DNA of 64,000 nt, taken from Lysinibacillus sp. B2A1 (GTDB taxonomy: Bacteria; Bacillota; Bacilli; Bacillales_A; Planococcaceae). A program made the position numbers and the translations under genes. Position 1 is the stretch's first letter; the number at the start of each line of letters is the position of its first letter. The notes below the pieces were generated by a model. The model was given only the letters and a program-made list of their open reading frames with translations. It was not told the origin of the DNA and did no database searches. The DNA lies in NCBI GenBank assembly GCA_002973635.1, contig CP027224.1, positions 3,420,501 to 3,484,500 of the forward strand, in the 5' to 3' direction. This document shows positions 39,380 through 48,136 of this stretch, piece after piece.

Positions 39380-39640
39380 TTACTTTTTCGCGAATATGGT
39401 CATAGCCTTTTTTAAGATTTCAATCTCCTGCTTTAACCGAAGATTTTCTTTTTGAATCGAAGAAACTTCCGCTGCAGTTAATTCTTCTGCACCTTCGATT
39501 GGAGAATGTAACTTAATCCATTTATAAATAGTTACTTCAGAAACGCCATATTCGCTAGACAGTTGACTGACTGGTGTACCAGAGTGATAAAGCTCCACAA
39601 CAGTTTGTTTAAATTCTTTATTAAATCTTTTTTGACTCAT
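39380..39640 (-). CDS. IS3-family transposase OrfA
   Basis: An 86-residue HTH protein: RFNKEFKQTVVELYHSG, then GVSEVTIYKWIKLHSP and a leucine-zipper-like helix LRLKQEIEILKKAM. The slippery heptamer A-AAA-AAG lies at 39407-39413 on the minus strand at codons L-KK. Slipping back one base there continues into the OrfB frame. Confidence 0.93.
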   Translation of the reverse strand: MSQKRFNKEFKQTVVELYHSGTPVSQLSSEYGVSEVTIYKWIKLHSPIEGAEELTAAEVSSIQKENLRLKQEIEILKKAMTIFAKK

Positions 39641-39772
39641 AAAAAAGACACGTCCTCTCTTGGTTATAATAATACTTACTTAACCAGGATGTGTCCATGA
39701 CTCCATTCTACATTCATAGTATCAAATAAACATGCCTGATAAATGTCCTTTTACATCAAAGTCTAAACTTTA

Positions 39773-39835
39773 AAGACACCAAAATCTAAACTTTACTTAA
39801 TTGTCAAATAAGTTTAGATTTTGGTGTCTTCTTTT
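39773..39835. repeat. Long inverted repeat beside the IS3 element
   Basis: AAGACACCAAAATCTAAACT and its complement AGTTTAGATTTTGGTGTCTT form a stem of about 20 bp around an 18-base loop and are followed by CTTTTTTT. The sequence GTCTAAACTTTAAAG just upstream repeats part of the arm. It may be a terminator or the fused ends of a small mobile element. Confidence 0.65.
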
Positions 39836-40000
39836 TTTATTCCTCACAGAATTCACTCAAATGATTTAACTATAAAAATAAAAAGATAAAAATAACCCAT
39901 GAAAACATGATTGATAAAAAATGATTATTTTAATATCGAAAATATGTTTGGTACGTTTCTCACTTAATAATTACAATAATAATCAGATGTTTTCCCATAC

Positions 40001-40360
40001 TTATTTTCCCATTTTATTCCGAAAATGCTGAATGGTTAATGTTACATCATGTACTGTATATGGGACATTTTTAAAATAAATACCCTCACTTTTTATCCAA
40101 TCGACTGCGATAACTAATGCTTCTACATCTTCATTTAAGTATAGATCTTTTGACAAAAGAAACTTCTTAATGGATATCAAAATTTTCTCGTACATTACTT
40201 TATCAACAGTCGAAAAAGGTTTTCTCATTAAAGAATTTCTAAAATGATTGAGAACATATAATTTCTTATATACTTGTTTTAATTTTCGTTCTAGTTTTTC
40301 TGCTTCTTTTATCAATTCTTCGCATTTTAGAGCATCAAAATCTTGTTCGTAATAATCCAC
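40001..40360 (-). CDS. Uncharacterised 119-aa charged helical protein
   Basis: Starts at GTG 40360, which overlaps the stop (TAG) of an upstream leftward frame, so it is translationally coupled to it. The product is mostly helical and charged (CEELIKEAEKLERKLKQVYK at residues 13-32). I recognise no family. Upstream DNA is only a partial gene, so this may be the surviving end of an accessory operon. Confidence 0.5.
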   Translation of the reverse strand: MDYYEQDFDALKCEELIKEAEKLERKLKQVYKKLYVLNHFRNSLMRKPFSTVDKVMYEKILISIKKFLLSKDLYLNEDVEALVIAVDWIKSEGIYFKNVPYTVHDVTLTIQHFRNKMGK

Positions 40361-40676
40361 TAAGTCACTATAAATAACTTGCTTGGTGTAACATAGAGAA
40401 TGATAATTTTTAATATTGTAGGATCATTTGCTAACTCTTTAGGGATTTCCACTTCTTGCATTCTTCTAGCAACAATAACAGAACAAGGAATGTGATAAGC
40501 GCCGAATAAGATATCTATATGATTTTTATAGGTTTCCAGCTGAGAAGAGTCAAAATGAACAAATGTATTATTTATTTCCGCATATCCCGATTCAAAAATA
40601 GGCTTCCGTACTGCATTAACTATAAAAGGCTTTTTACGGTTGGAAGTTTGATCAAAATGAATGGGTTTTATTTAAA
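40360..40676 (-). pseudogene. 5'-truncated ORF coupled to the 119-aa gene
   Basis: About 100 codons are open on the minus strand with no plausible start. Readable parts include KKPFIVNAVRKPIFESGYAE and HIDILFGAYHIPCSVIVARR, ending VTPSKLFIVT-stop. The composition and length look like real protein, but no family is recognised. It ends by overlapping the GTG of the next gene. Confidence 0.45.
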
Positions 40677-40867
40677 TGCGAAATTATTTTTATCAAACTA
40701 TATTACAAAATATCAATCTTTTATAATCGAACTATATTATAAATGATCAATCTTTTTTACAAACTACAACTCTTTTTTTCTTCCATCATTGGGATATTAT
40801 TTTATTTAAGAAACAATTTTTCTCTCTTTACGAACAAATTCACATGTCCAAAAACCTAAAAATGAAT

Positions 40868-41824
40868 TTAAGCTTCTGTATATTGTCCAATCTTTCTGAA
40901 TTTCTCATAGCGATCTTCAATTAATTGTTCGCCATTTAGGGAATTCAATGCTTTTAGTGTGACGTTTATACATTCTTTTATATAAAATGCTTGCTTCGCA
41001 ACATTGCGGTGTGCTCCACCAGTTATTTCAGGGATTATTCCATCAATAACGTCAAGCTCTTTTAAGTCAGTTGCTGTTATCCGCATTGCTTCTGCAGCTT
41101 GCTTCCCTAGGCTACCATCTCGCCATAAGATCGATGCAGCCCCTTCAGGCGAGATAACCGAATACGTTGAGTTCTCTAACATAAAGACGCGATTAGCTAC
41201 CCCTAATGCAATTGCACCCCCACTTCCGCCTTCCCCAATAACAATACTAATAACTGGTACTGTTAGAATCGCCATTTCAGAGAGAGTTCTAGCAATGGCT
41301 TCACTTGGGCCGCGTTCCTCGGCTGCCTTACCCGGATAGGCTCCTTTTGTATCAATAAAACAAATAATTGGGCGCTTAAATTTCTCAGCTTGCTTCATTA
41401 AGCGTAATGCCTTACGATATCCTTCAGGGTGTGGCATACCAAAATTTCGTCGAATATTTTCTTTAGTTGATTTTCCGCGCTGATGTCCAACAATTGTTAC
41501 GGGCTGTCCTTCAAAGAGAGCAATTCCTCCAAGAATAGCTGCATCATCACCAAATGTACGATCTCCATGTAACTCAATAAAGTTTTCACACATAGCTTCT
41601 ATATATTGTAAAGTTGTTGGTCGTTCTGGATGTCTAGCAACCTGTACACGATCCCATGGCTTCATATTGGCATAAATAGATTGTTCTAGCTGTGTTAGAC
41701 GTGTTTCAAGCTTTTCGATTTCGCCTGTCATGTCTACATTTGCCTCTGTAGCAATCGTTTTTAATTCATCAATTTTTTCTCGTAATTGTACTACTGGTTC
41801 TTCAAAAGCTAAATTTTTAGACAT
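40868..41824 (-). CDS. accA: Acetyl-CoA carboxylase carboxyltransferase subunit alpha
   Basis: A 318-residue subunit that, with AccD, moves the carboxyl group from biotin to acetyl-CoA to make malonyl-CoA. Full length. Features are the N-terminal coiled helix, [40 protein letters not shown], and the glycine-rich [19 protein letters not shown] that forms the oxyanion site. ATG 41824 overlaps the accD end by 8 bases; a start 9 bases earlier is possible. In B. subtilis accDA is followed by pfkA-pyk, but here only orphan fragments follow. Confidence 0.96.
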   Translation of the reverse strand: MSKNLAFEEPVVQLREKIDELKTIATEANVDMTGEIEKLETRLTQLEQSIYANMKPWDRVQVARHPERPTTLQYIEAMCENFIELHGDRTFGDDAAILGGIALFEGQPVTIVGHQRGKSTKENIRRNFGMPHPEGYRKALRLMKQAEKFKRPIICFIDTKGAYPGKAAEERGPSEAIARTLSEMAILTVPVISIVIGEGGSGGAIALGVANRVFMLENSTYSVISPEGAASILWRDGSLGKQAAEAMRITATDLKELDVIDGIIPEITGGAHRNVAKQAFYIKECINVTLKALNSLNGEQLIEDRYEKFRKIGQYTEA

Positions 41825-42665
41825 GTTGCACACCGCCTTTTGTATGCATTTTTACAAGTATTGCTACTTGGTTTCGTAAATCCTTTCTATGGAAAACTGC
41901 ATCAAGCTGACCATGCGCTAGTAAAAACTCTGACTTTTGGAAATCGTTTGGTAATTTTTCCCTTAATGTTTCTTCGATTACACGGCGACCAGCAAAGCCA
42001 ATCAATGCTTGCGGTTCTGCAATATTAATATCTCCAACAGAAGCAAAGCTTGCTGAAACGCCACCGTATGTAGGGTGCGTCATGATCGAAATAAATAATA
42101 GTCCTTCTTCACTATGACGTTTTAATGCCACACTCGTTTTTACCATTTGCATTAATGATAGAATACCTTCTTGCATGCGCGCTCCACCACTAGCAGTAAA
42201 GATAATAACCGGTACACATAATTCAATAGCTTTTTCAACGGCACGTGTGATTTTTTCTCCTACAACGGAGCCCATTGAGCCCATGCGGAAATGAGAATCC
42301 ATAATGGCTACAACAATTTCTTCTCCATCAAGAGTACCTACCCCAGTCAGTACAGCTTCGCTTAATCCCGTTTGTTGTTTAGCCACTGAAATTTTTTCTA
42401 CATAATCAGGGAAATTAAGTGGATTACTTGTTTGTAAATGATCATCCATTGAAACAAATGAACCTTCATCTAAGAAATATGCTACGCGCTCCTGTGCAGT
42501 CATTTTGAAATGATGGTCGCATTTTGTACACACTTTATGATTTTTTTCTAATTCCTTTGTTAACTGAATGTGACGGCATTCTGGACATTTTGTCATAAGT
42601 CCTTCTGGAAATCCCTTTTCCTGTCCGTCCTCATTCTTTTTACTAAATAAGCTACGTATTGCCAT
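41817..42665 (-). CDS. accD: Acetyl-CoA carboxylase carboxyltransferase subunit beta
   Basis: A 282-residue subunit. The N-terminal zinc finger [20 protein letters not shown] plus TKCD is complete, followed by the crotonase-type carboxyltransferase core with [19 protein letters not shown] and [23 protein letters not shown] follows AGGAGG. It forms an operon with accA. The gene upstream is a dead FadR-like regulator. Confidence 0.96.
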   Translation of the reverse strand: MAIRSLFSKKNEDGQEKGFPEGLMTKCPECRHIQLTKELEKNHKVCTKCDHHFKMTAQERVAYFLDEGSFVSMDDHLQTSNPLNFPDYVEKISVAKQQTGLSEAVLTGVGTLDGEEIVVAIMDSHFRMGSMGSVVGEKITRAVEKAIELCVPVIIFTASGGARMQEGILSLMQMVKTSVALKRHSEEGLLFISIMTHPTYGGVSASFASVGDINIAEPQALIGFAGRRVIEETLREKLPNDFQKSEFLLAHGQLDAVFHRKDLRNQVAILVKMHTKGGVQHV

Positions 42666-42700
42666 GTTTTACTCCTCCTATGTTTGTCTAAATGCCTTGT

Positions 42701-43311
42701 TCAGCATTTATGTTCGTAAGCTTTTAATGCTTCTTTTTCATAGCCAAGCTGCATCAATTTCAACATAGTTTGAATGATTAATTTTTCTTCTTCTGTTGAG
42801 TTTCGATTTAAACGGTCACCGGCATAAACTGCTAATTGAAACCAGACTTTTAGTAAAAAACGATTTCTGACGTGATGACTATTTCTCGTAAAACATCCAG
42901 ACAATTAATCGTACCTCTATCTCTAGCTTTACAAAAAAACTGTCCCACATAGGTAGTGTTCGCAGAGTCACTGTACAACTTATAACGCGAATGGCTTCCA
43001 TTTCATGAATTTGTCGCGTTAATTCGACATCCTTTTTTTGATTTTTCATCTTCTAATATAAACATCGACAATTTTTCTACGAGCGGATGCTTTTGTGTAG
43101 AAGCTAGAAACGTACCTCCCCCATGTTTCGTTTCAATAAGACCTAACAACTCTAAACTTCGCAATGCCTCTCTCACAGAGGATCGCCCGACACCCAGACG
43201 TTCTGAAATGACTCATTCGGAAGGTTACTTTTCACCAGCCTGTATTTTAAGTTGTCGTAATTGTTGGACGATATCTAAAAACACTTTCTTTTGTTCGGTT
43301 TTTTTATCCAT
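42701..43311 (-). pseudogene. FadR-like GntR/FCD regulator, degraded
   Basis: From ATG 43311 (site GAGGAG) the frame reads MDKKTEQKKVFLDIVQQLRQ, then GEK-stop-PSE-stop-VISERLGVGRSSVREALRSL, the classic GntR winged helix with two in-frame stops (TAA for Leu, TGA for Arg). It continues to HGGGTFLASTQKHPLVEKLS. A frameshift follows near 43025 within a run of A. The C-terminal part, open at 42701-42904, ends EEKLIIQTMLKLMQLGYEKE, compatible with an FCD-domain tail. It sits directly upstream of accDA, so it was probably their lipid-responsive repressor. Confidence 0.8.
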
Positions 43312-43488
43312 ACGATCAACTCCTCGGTCAATCTATTCGCCTTGGAATAATTATCGCTGTCGCTTTCCTTTCGCGCAGATAAACAATGCATCCAAAGGCT
43401 TTATCTTCATTCAGTAGGTGTTTGGATACCTACTATAAAGAAACAAAATCCACCACCTTCAGATGATGGCGTCTCTTACTGAATGAAT

Positions 43489-43513
43489 TCAAAAGTGGTC
43501 TGGCCACTTTTGA
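43489..43513. promoter_or_regulatory. FadR-type operator palindrome
   Basis: Perfect 10-bp arms TCAAAAGTGG and CCACTTTTGA surround TCTGG. The centre AAGTGGTCTGGCCACTT closely resembles the E. coli FadR site pattern TGGTCnGACCA. It lies about 180 bases upstream of the dead regulator. A second inverted pair, TTCATTCAGTA (43410) and TACTGAATGAA (43478), flanks the region. Confidence 0.65.
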
Positions 43514-43556
43514 AGTTGGCTTTATCTTACAAAATAATTATTTGAAAGTAAAGAAA

Positions 43557-43582
43557 AAACTGCATAAAAATTTATGCAGTTT
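43557..43582. terminator. Hairpin upstream of the FadR region
   Basis: AAACTGCATAAA and TTTATGCAGTTT form a perfect 12-bp stem with a 2-base loop. Likely a terminator of genes entering from either side. Confidence 0.6.
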
Positions 43583-43904
43583 CTAAAATTCCCTTCAATT
43601 TCATATTCTTTTCGTCGTTTGTGTATGTTTTACTTTCACTTGAGGTCTACCAAAGCGCTGTTCAAGCGTTCTCTCACTTGAACTTCAAAGAAATGCTAAT
43701 TAAATAAGTGCTGTAGATTCAAATTTACAGCACTTCAATTTAATCAGACAAGAGATATTATTCACCTCGAATATTAATTGGAATTTTCGAAAATTTTTGC
43801 ATATATAAACAAATTTAGGACTTTAAACAAAAGCCATCGAGAATGACTCTCTCGATGGCTTATACTCTACTTAATGGTTAAATGATGTATCAAAAATAAT
43901 CAAA
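43583..43904. other. Gene-free region with two further hairpins
   Basis: AAGTGCTGTA (43706) and TACAGCACTT (43726) pair, and GCCATCGAGA with TCTCGATGGC at 43832-43858 forms a 10-bp stem that would terminate the leftward HTH remnant. A 27-codon leftward fragment (EQRFGRPQVKVKHTQTTKRI) near 43610-43690 has no start. Confidence 0.5.
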
Positions 43905-44157
43905 TTACTTTTTTTCATACGTAGCAAAAACTTCACTCGCTATATTTAAAATTAACCGAACTTCAGATTCATTTCTATCCTCAATTAGATTTTTTAAAAT
44001 CATAATCAACTCTTTTTTTTCAAAGTACTTATTATCAAAATTTAGAGTATTAAATTTAAAAATACTACTTGGAGTTTCTTCTAAGCCTTGAGTAATCTTT
44101 TCTAAGGTCTGTATGGTTATATTTCTATCCCCTCTTTCAACCCCAGCCAAATATGAA
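43905..44157 (-). pseudogene. XRE regulator, N-terminus missing
   Basis: Leftward frame reads TSYLAGVERGDRNITIQTLE and KITQGL, the last two helices of a lambda-repressor-type HTH, followed by a 55-residue C-terminal tail. Helices 1-3 are absent: a stop lies just upstream at 44160. A 5'-truncated regulator, probably non-functional. Confidence 0.65.
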
Positions 44158-44536
44158 GTTATTCAAGCCCCTCAGTCCATTTAATTAGATTATACCAAAA
44201 TAATCCAAACCCTTGTTGAACTATTCTCCCCCTTAGCCATCCATGTCGCGTACAATCAACACAACACCACAGTAAATGAAAGATTATTACGTTCTTTCAT
44301 GGGAGTTTAAGTATATTTCTTCACAAGGTGATTACATGCCATGCGTAAAGAGCAATACTTTGTTCAATTCGCATTTTACTACCTCAGGATACTGATATGT
44401 ACGCTGTAATTGATTAGCTGTTAGATTCAAAAGTAAATATATCCAGCGTTCATGTAGACAATCTTTTTTCAAACAGTACGACTTTATTTCAAAGACACAA
44501 CGATCTTACTACACGCTTTTTATTTATCCCACACGC
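44158..44536. other. Mobile-element debris
   Basis: No intact gene. Rightward VAYNQHNTTVNERLLRSFMG near 44240-44300 reads like a transposase C-terminus cut by a stop. The rest is unreadable. Confidence 0.35.
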
Positions 44537-46393
44537 TCATCTGCTAGTACTACTATTTTTTATTACCAAATTAGCCGTTTCACTCGGATGGTTAAGAGGA
44601 AAATGATGACCATATGGAACAAAATCAACCTTACCCAGATGTGAAGGAGCAGAATAGCCTCTGTCAGAATCCCCCCAAATAATGTGAAGATTATACATTG
44701 TTACTTCATTGAAATCACCTTGAACGTTTTTCGATAGTAAACTGTTAAGCTGAACCGTAGTATTTAAAATTCTAGGAGAAGTAAAACTTTTACTTATTTT
44801 TTCAATATAATGTTCAGGGATGCTCTCTATACTTTCAAATAAACCATTACTTAATAAATATCGCTCTATCAAATTAGTAGTTGCCAATTTCAATGTCCAT
44901 TTGTTCATAAATTGAGGAACATATATCGATTTAGCATTTTTTTTAGCAATAGGTGGCTGAAGTAAAGTAATTGTATACTTCTTATCTATGTACTTTTGTA
45001 CTAATGCTTCCAAAAGAATATACGCACCAAATGAATGGCCAATTAGATGGGCACCGTTAGTAGCTTTCTCCAATAACTTTTTTAATACATTCAAATAGAT
45101 ATTTAAAAGATTTTTCTCTCGTTTAAAAGGAGAACGTCCCAAACCTGGAAGATCCAAGATCCATACAGGTTGACCCGTTTTTTCATGAAGCTCATGCGCT
45201 AAAGGAAATAAATCCTCTCCATCACTCAATAAACCATGTAATAAAATAAACGGTTTCCCCTCTCCTTGTAATTGGTAAAGGGTATTGTTATCGCATAATG
45301 TTCGCTCAAATAAATGATGATGCTCACCATCTTGATACATCAATCGATAATCCAGATCAGCTACTACGGCAGGGAAAAAGTTCATGACACTCATCTTCTT
45401 AAACCAATCTCCCCCCCTCATGTTTTTCACCGAACCATTTGAAAATGTTCGTTTTGTGATAAAATTCAGTCCATCAGAAGGAATGTTTGTTATTTTACTT
45501 ACTCCACTTTTCATTATTGTTTTCATAAGCGGCATTGGAACAGAGATTTTTGGTGCCCTCATATTCATACTTTCCGACATAACACTTAATAATTCAGCAA
45601 TGTTCGGATCGTTCTCTTTGTCATCAACAAGTGTATATGTTTGAATAGCCGGCTGCTCCAATTTGAAAACCTGCACAATAAACTTCGCAAACTCATCGTT
45701 TGAAATCAGTGGCAACCTATATCCCTTACCTCCAGGAATCACTGGCATGAGCCCTCTTCGCATACTTGTCACAAGCAAACCTAATCCTGCTATCTGCTCT
45801 GTACTCCCTGTTTTACTACTACCAACCACAGTTGGCGGATTAATGACAGACAGCGGATAACCTACTGCTGATGCCTGTTGACGGATATAAAGATCTGCTA
45901 AAAATTTTGTTTTCTCATATGGATTTTTTATTTTTAAAAATTTGTTTCCTTCTTTAAATACATCTATCGCAACCTTGCTATTATTATCATCAAAGGGACT
46001 CATATAACCTACAACATGAATAAATTGCTGCAAGCCCTTCAATTGATGAATACTTTTAGCGAATTCACTAATATGTTTGGCGCCATTCAAAAATACAGAA
46101 GTTGCCTCTTTGTTTGTCGCTTGAATATCCATGGAGCCTCCTGCGTGAATAATCACATCCGTTTTCAATACCAACTCCTTATCTTCAGCACTTAGACCTA
46201 AGTCTATTTTCGTTAAATCACCTTCAATAAAGTGCATATTTTCCTCTTTTAAGATGCCTCTTTCCTGAAAAATGTGTGTTGCTTTACTTTTCGACCTCAC
46301 TAAAAGAAGAATGTTCACATCCTCTTTGACTAATTCATTCACTAATTGCTTTCCAATAAAACCTGTTCCACCCGTTAAAAATACTGTTCTCAT
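44537..46393 (-). CDS. SDR/epimerase fused to alpha/beta hydrolase
   Basis: A 618-residue two-domain protein. Residues 1-340 are an extended SDR (NAD-dependent epimerase/male-sterility type): FLTGGTGFIGKQLVNEL is the dinucleotide fold and NPYEKTKFLADLY supplies YxxxK. Residues 370-618 are an alpha/beta hydrolase: FILLHGLLSDGEDLF, nucleophile GAHLIGHSFGAYILLEAL and a histidine near YGHHFPLNHP. The combination suggests work on a lipid- or polyketide-like substrate, but none is identifiable. ATG follows AGGAGGATTTTT. A TetR-type palindrome overlaps this upstream region and the tetR gene lies 58 bases upstream in the same direction. Confidence 0.85.
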   Translation of the reverse strand: MRTVFLTGGTGFIGKQLVNELVKEDVNILLLVRSKSKATHIFQERGILKEENMHFIEGDLTKIDLGLSAEDKELVLKTDVIIHAGGSMDIQATNKEATSVFLNGAKHISEFAKSIHQLKGLQQFIHVVGYMSPFDDNNSKVAIDVFKEGNKFLKIKNPYEKTKFLADLYIRQQASAVGYPLSVINPPTVVGSSKTGSTEQIAGLGLLVTSMRRGLMPVIPGGKGYRLPLISNDEFAKFIVQVFKLEQPAIQTYTLVDDKENDPNIAELLSVMSESMNMRAPKISVPMPLMKTIMKSGVSKITNIPSDGLNFITKRTFSNGSVKNMRGGDWFKKMSVMNFFPAVVADLDYRLMYQDGEHHHLFERTLCDNNTLYQLQGEGKPFILLHGLLSDGEDLFPLAHELHEKTGQPVWILDLPGLGRSPFKREKNLLNIYLNVLKKLLEKATNGAHLIGHSFGAYILLEALVQKYIDKKYTITLLQPPIAKKNAKSIYVPQFMNKWTLKLATTNLIERYLLSNGLFESIESIPEHYIEKISKSFTSPRILNTTVQLNSLLSKNVQGDFNEVTMYNLHIIWGDSDRGYSAPSHLGKVDFVPYGHHFPLNHPSETANLVIKNSSTSR

Positions 46394-46407
46394 AAAAATC
46401 CTCCTAG

Positions 46408-46425
46408 TAGTACTATGTAGTACTA
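46408..46425. promoter_or_regulatory. TetR operator 1
   Basis: TAGTACTA-TG-TAGTACTA, two copies of an 8-base palindrome 2 bases apart, just upstream of the ribosome binding site of the SDR-hydrolase gene. The same arrangement recurs at 47040. Confidence 0.8.
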
Positions 46426-46450
46426 ATTTGATGTAAAAAAAATGCTTCTT

Positions 46451-47035
46451 TTACCGAAGCAAGTTAAACAAATGATCTGCTGTTTTCATGATTACAGTTG
46501 CATCCTCCAGTGTTTCTGAAATAAATAGCGCTCCTTCAAGATTTGTAATAAAAAGAGATGCAACCTCGTCAATATTTATTGTCTTTCTAAATTCACCATT
46601 CTCTACCCCTTGTTTAAGGAATAGAGAAACTTTCGTTTGTAAGCCTTTAAAAAAAAGACCAATTTTTTCTTTTACTTTCGTGGCATTTGTAGGACTTTGA
46701 ATATAAAGCGTAATAAATGGACAGCTCCCCTTATATTCTCTCGTCTGAACTCCTTGTGATATTTGCTTTAAAAACAGTTGGATACGATCTTCAACTAATA
46801 AATGGTTTTGAGATAGTAAGTCATCTATTGCAGATTGATACATTTCAATCCAATAATCAACGACCCCTTCCAACAATTCTTCCTTATTAGAGAAGTGATA
46901 ATACACATTAGACTTTGAAACTTTGCTTACACGAACTAATTCATCCATGCTTGTATAAGCAAACCCTTTTTCTAAAAATAATGTTGCAGCTACTTCAATC
47001 ACACGTTTTTGATTCATTAATTTTACCCTTGTCAT
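46451..47035 (-). CDS. TetR/AcrR family repressor
   Basis: A 194-residue TetR regulator. The N-terminal HTH is VIEVAATLFLEKGFAYTSMD, then VSKVSKSNVYYHFSNKEELL. The C-terminal ligand domain resembles the TetR_C members near AcrR/YxaF. ATG 47035; an ATG at 47017 is an alternative. It lies directly upstream of the SDR-hydrolase gene, and matching palindromes sit before both genes, so it very probably represses itself and the enzyme until a small ligand binds. Confidence 0.92.
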   Translation of the reverse strand: MTRVKLMNQKRVIEVAATLFLEKGFAYTSMDELVRVSKVSKSNVYYHFSNKEELLEGVVDYWIEMYQSAIDDLLSQNHLLVEDRIQLFLKQISQGVQTREYKGSCPFITLYIQSPTNATKVKEKIGLFFKGLQTKVSLFLKQGVENGEFRKTINIDEVASLFITNLEGALFISETLEDATVIMKTADHLFNLLR

Positions 47036-47039
47036 AATT

Positions 47040-47057
47040 AGTACTATACAGTACTAC
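47040..47057. promoter_or_regulatory. TetR operator 2
   Basis: TAGTACTA-TA-CAGTACTA, 5 bases upstream of the tetR start codon, with the same 8+2+8 geometry as the site at 46408. Sites before both genes point to autoregulation. Confidence 0.8.
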
Positions 47058-47339
47058 AATGGGTGTTGCAAGTATTTTTGTTAGTTTAATAAAAGTGGCT
47101 ATCCTATTGTTTGTGTGTGGATAAAAAACTTTAGCCTTTATTGTACAGGAAATTCTAGGTTTTTTAATTTCTTAAGCCAGAAAATTTTAGAAATAACGCT
47201 ATGAGGCATATCGAGATTCAGTTACACGTACCGTTGCCCATCTCGATCGCTCTCACAGCGCATAATAAAAGCCTTCCACAATGATGTTGAAGCTTATGCT
47301 TGCTTGTGATTTTGTTCAACTTTAGTTAATTAAACCTTT

Positions 47340-47490
47340 TATTTAACAGCTTGAATAATAGCTAAGACAATATAATTTTCTTTCCTTTTAAAAAAAGAGA
47401 ATAGATTCTATTAATAAATTCTTTGAACTTTTATCTAAAAAATCACTTATTAATTTAATACTATAAAGCATAATATAACAAGAATATTTG
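47340..47490 (-). pseudogene. Fragment of an arsM-like C-terminus
   Basis: Leftward frame near 47345-47385 reads ENYIVLAIIQAVK-stop, nearly identical to the arsM end ENYIVSAIIQAVKKTNE at 54184. Upstream, DKSSKNLLIES in another frame parallels arsM DESKEFIREW. Only a degraded tail is left. Confidence 0.6.
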
Positions 47491-47595
47491 ATACGAATCA
47501 TACATATATTGATTTTAGTATTTCATTATAACAGAAGACTATTATTATCCTAAGATGGATTTATAATATATGCGAAAATTATCTATAAAGATAGG

Positions 47596-47871
47596 ATGAT
47601 GACAATTATTGAAAAATCGGTTCTTGCTATGGTTATTTTACGTGTATTGTCTGGAAGTATTGAAGTAAGTGCTGGATTGTTGATGCTAAAGTTGAATAAT
47701 TTAGAAAAAGCATTCTATATTAATACAATGCTTGCATTGGTTGGTCCAACAGTTTTAATCGTAACGACAGCAATTGCATTATTTGGACTAGCTGATAAAA
47801 TTCCTGTGACGAGAATCATTTGCCTATTTACAGGAATTACACTTATTATTATTAGCTCACATGTTAAGTAA
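47596..47871 (+). CDS. yqhV: YqhV family small membrane protein (DUF2619)
   Basis: A 91-residue protein with three hydrophobic helices. VLAMVILRVLSGSIEVSAGL and TRIICLFTGITLIIISSHVK match the YqhV/DUF2619 family found in sporulating bacilli. ATG 47596 or 47599; the ribosome binding site is weak. Function unknown. Confidence 0.8.
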   Translation: MMTIIEKSVLAMVILRVLSGSIEVSAGLLMLKLNNLEKAFYINTMLALVGPTVLIVTTAIALFGLADKIPVTRIICLFTGITLIIISSHVK

Positions 47872-48094
47872 TATGGACATACCATTCTTAATACTTGTTA
47901 AATTCTTTATTATAAACCTCACATTTATTAGCCATAATTTTTCGTCCTTTCTGAACAATATCTTTTGATTATTCTCCTAATAATAATGTTCATTAGTTTG
48001 CTGTAGCCTGTGACGACACTGCGCCTGCAGACTGTCGCACTTAAAGGGATAGTCAGATAAACTCCCCCAATCATAACTAATCTATACTATTAAA

Positions 48095-48136
48095 AAAGAT
48101 GTTCAAAAAGGCTCTCCTTTTTGAACATCTTTACTT
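48095..48136 (-). terminator. Terminator of the sigma/DUF4179 operon
   Basis: A perfect 17-bp stem, AAAGATGTTCAAAAAGG with CCTTTTTGAACATCTTT, around CTCT. A run of A on the plus strand gives a T tail for leftward transcripts. Confidence 0.9.

Larger units (their letters stand above)
38325..39696 (-). mobile_element. IS3-family insertion sequence (IS150-like)
   Basis: Imperfect ends match: GGACACATTAAAGTTAAGT at 38325 and the complement of GGACACATCCTGGTTAAGT ending at 39696, giving about 1372 bp. The two genes orfA and orfB lie inside in the usual -1 arrangement. No clear target duplication was found at these ends, so the limits may be off by a few bases. Confidence 0.8.

Noticed and set aside
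42701..42904. Independent 67-aa gene upstream of accD
   Set aside because: It falls inside the degraded FadR-like gene and has no ribosome binding site.
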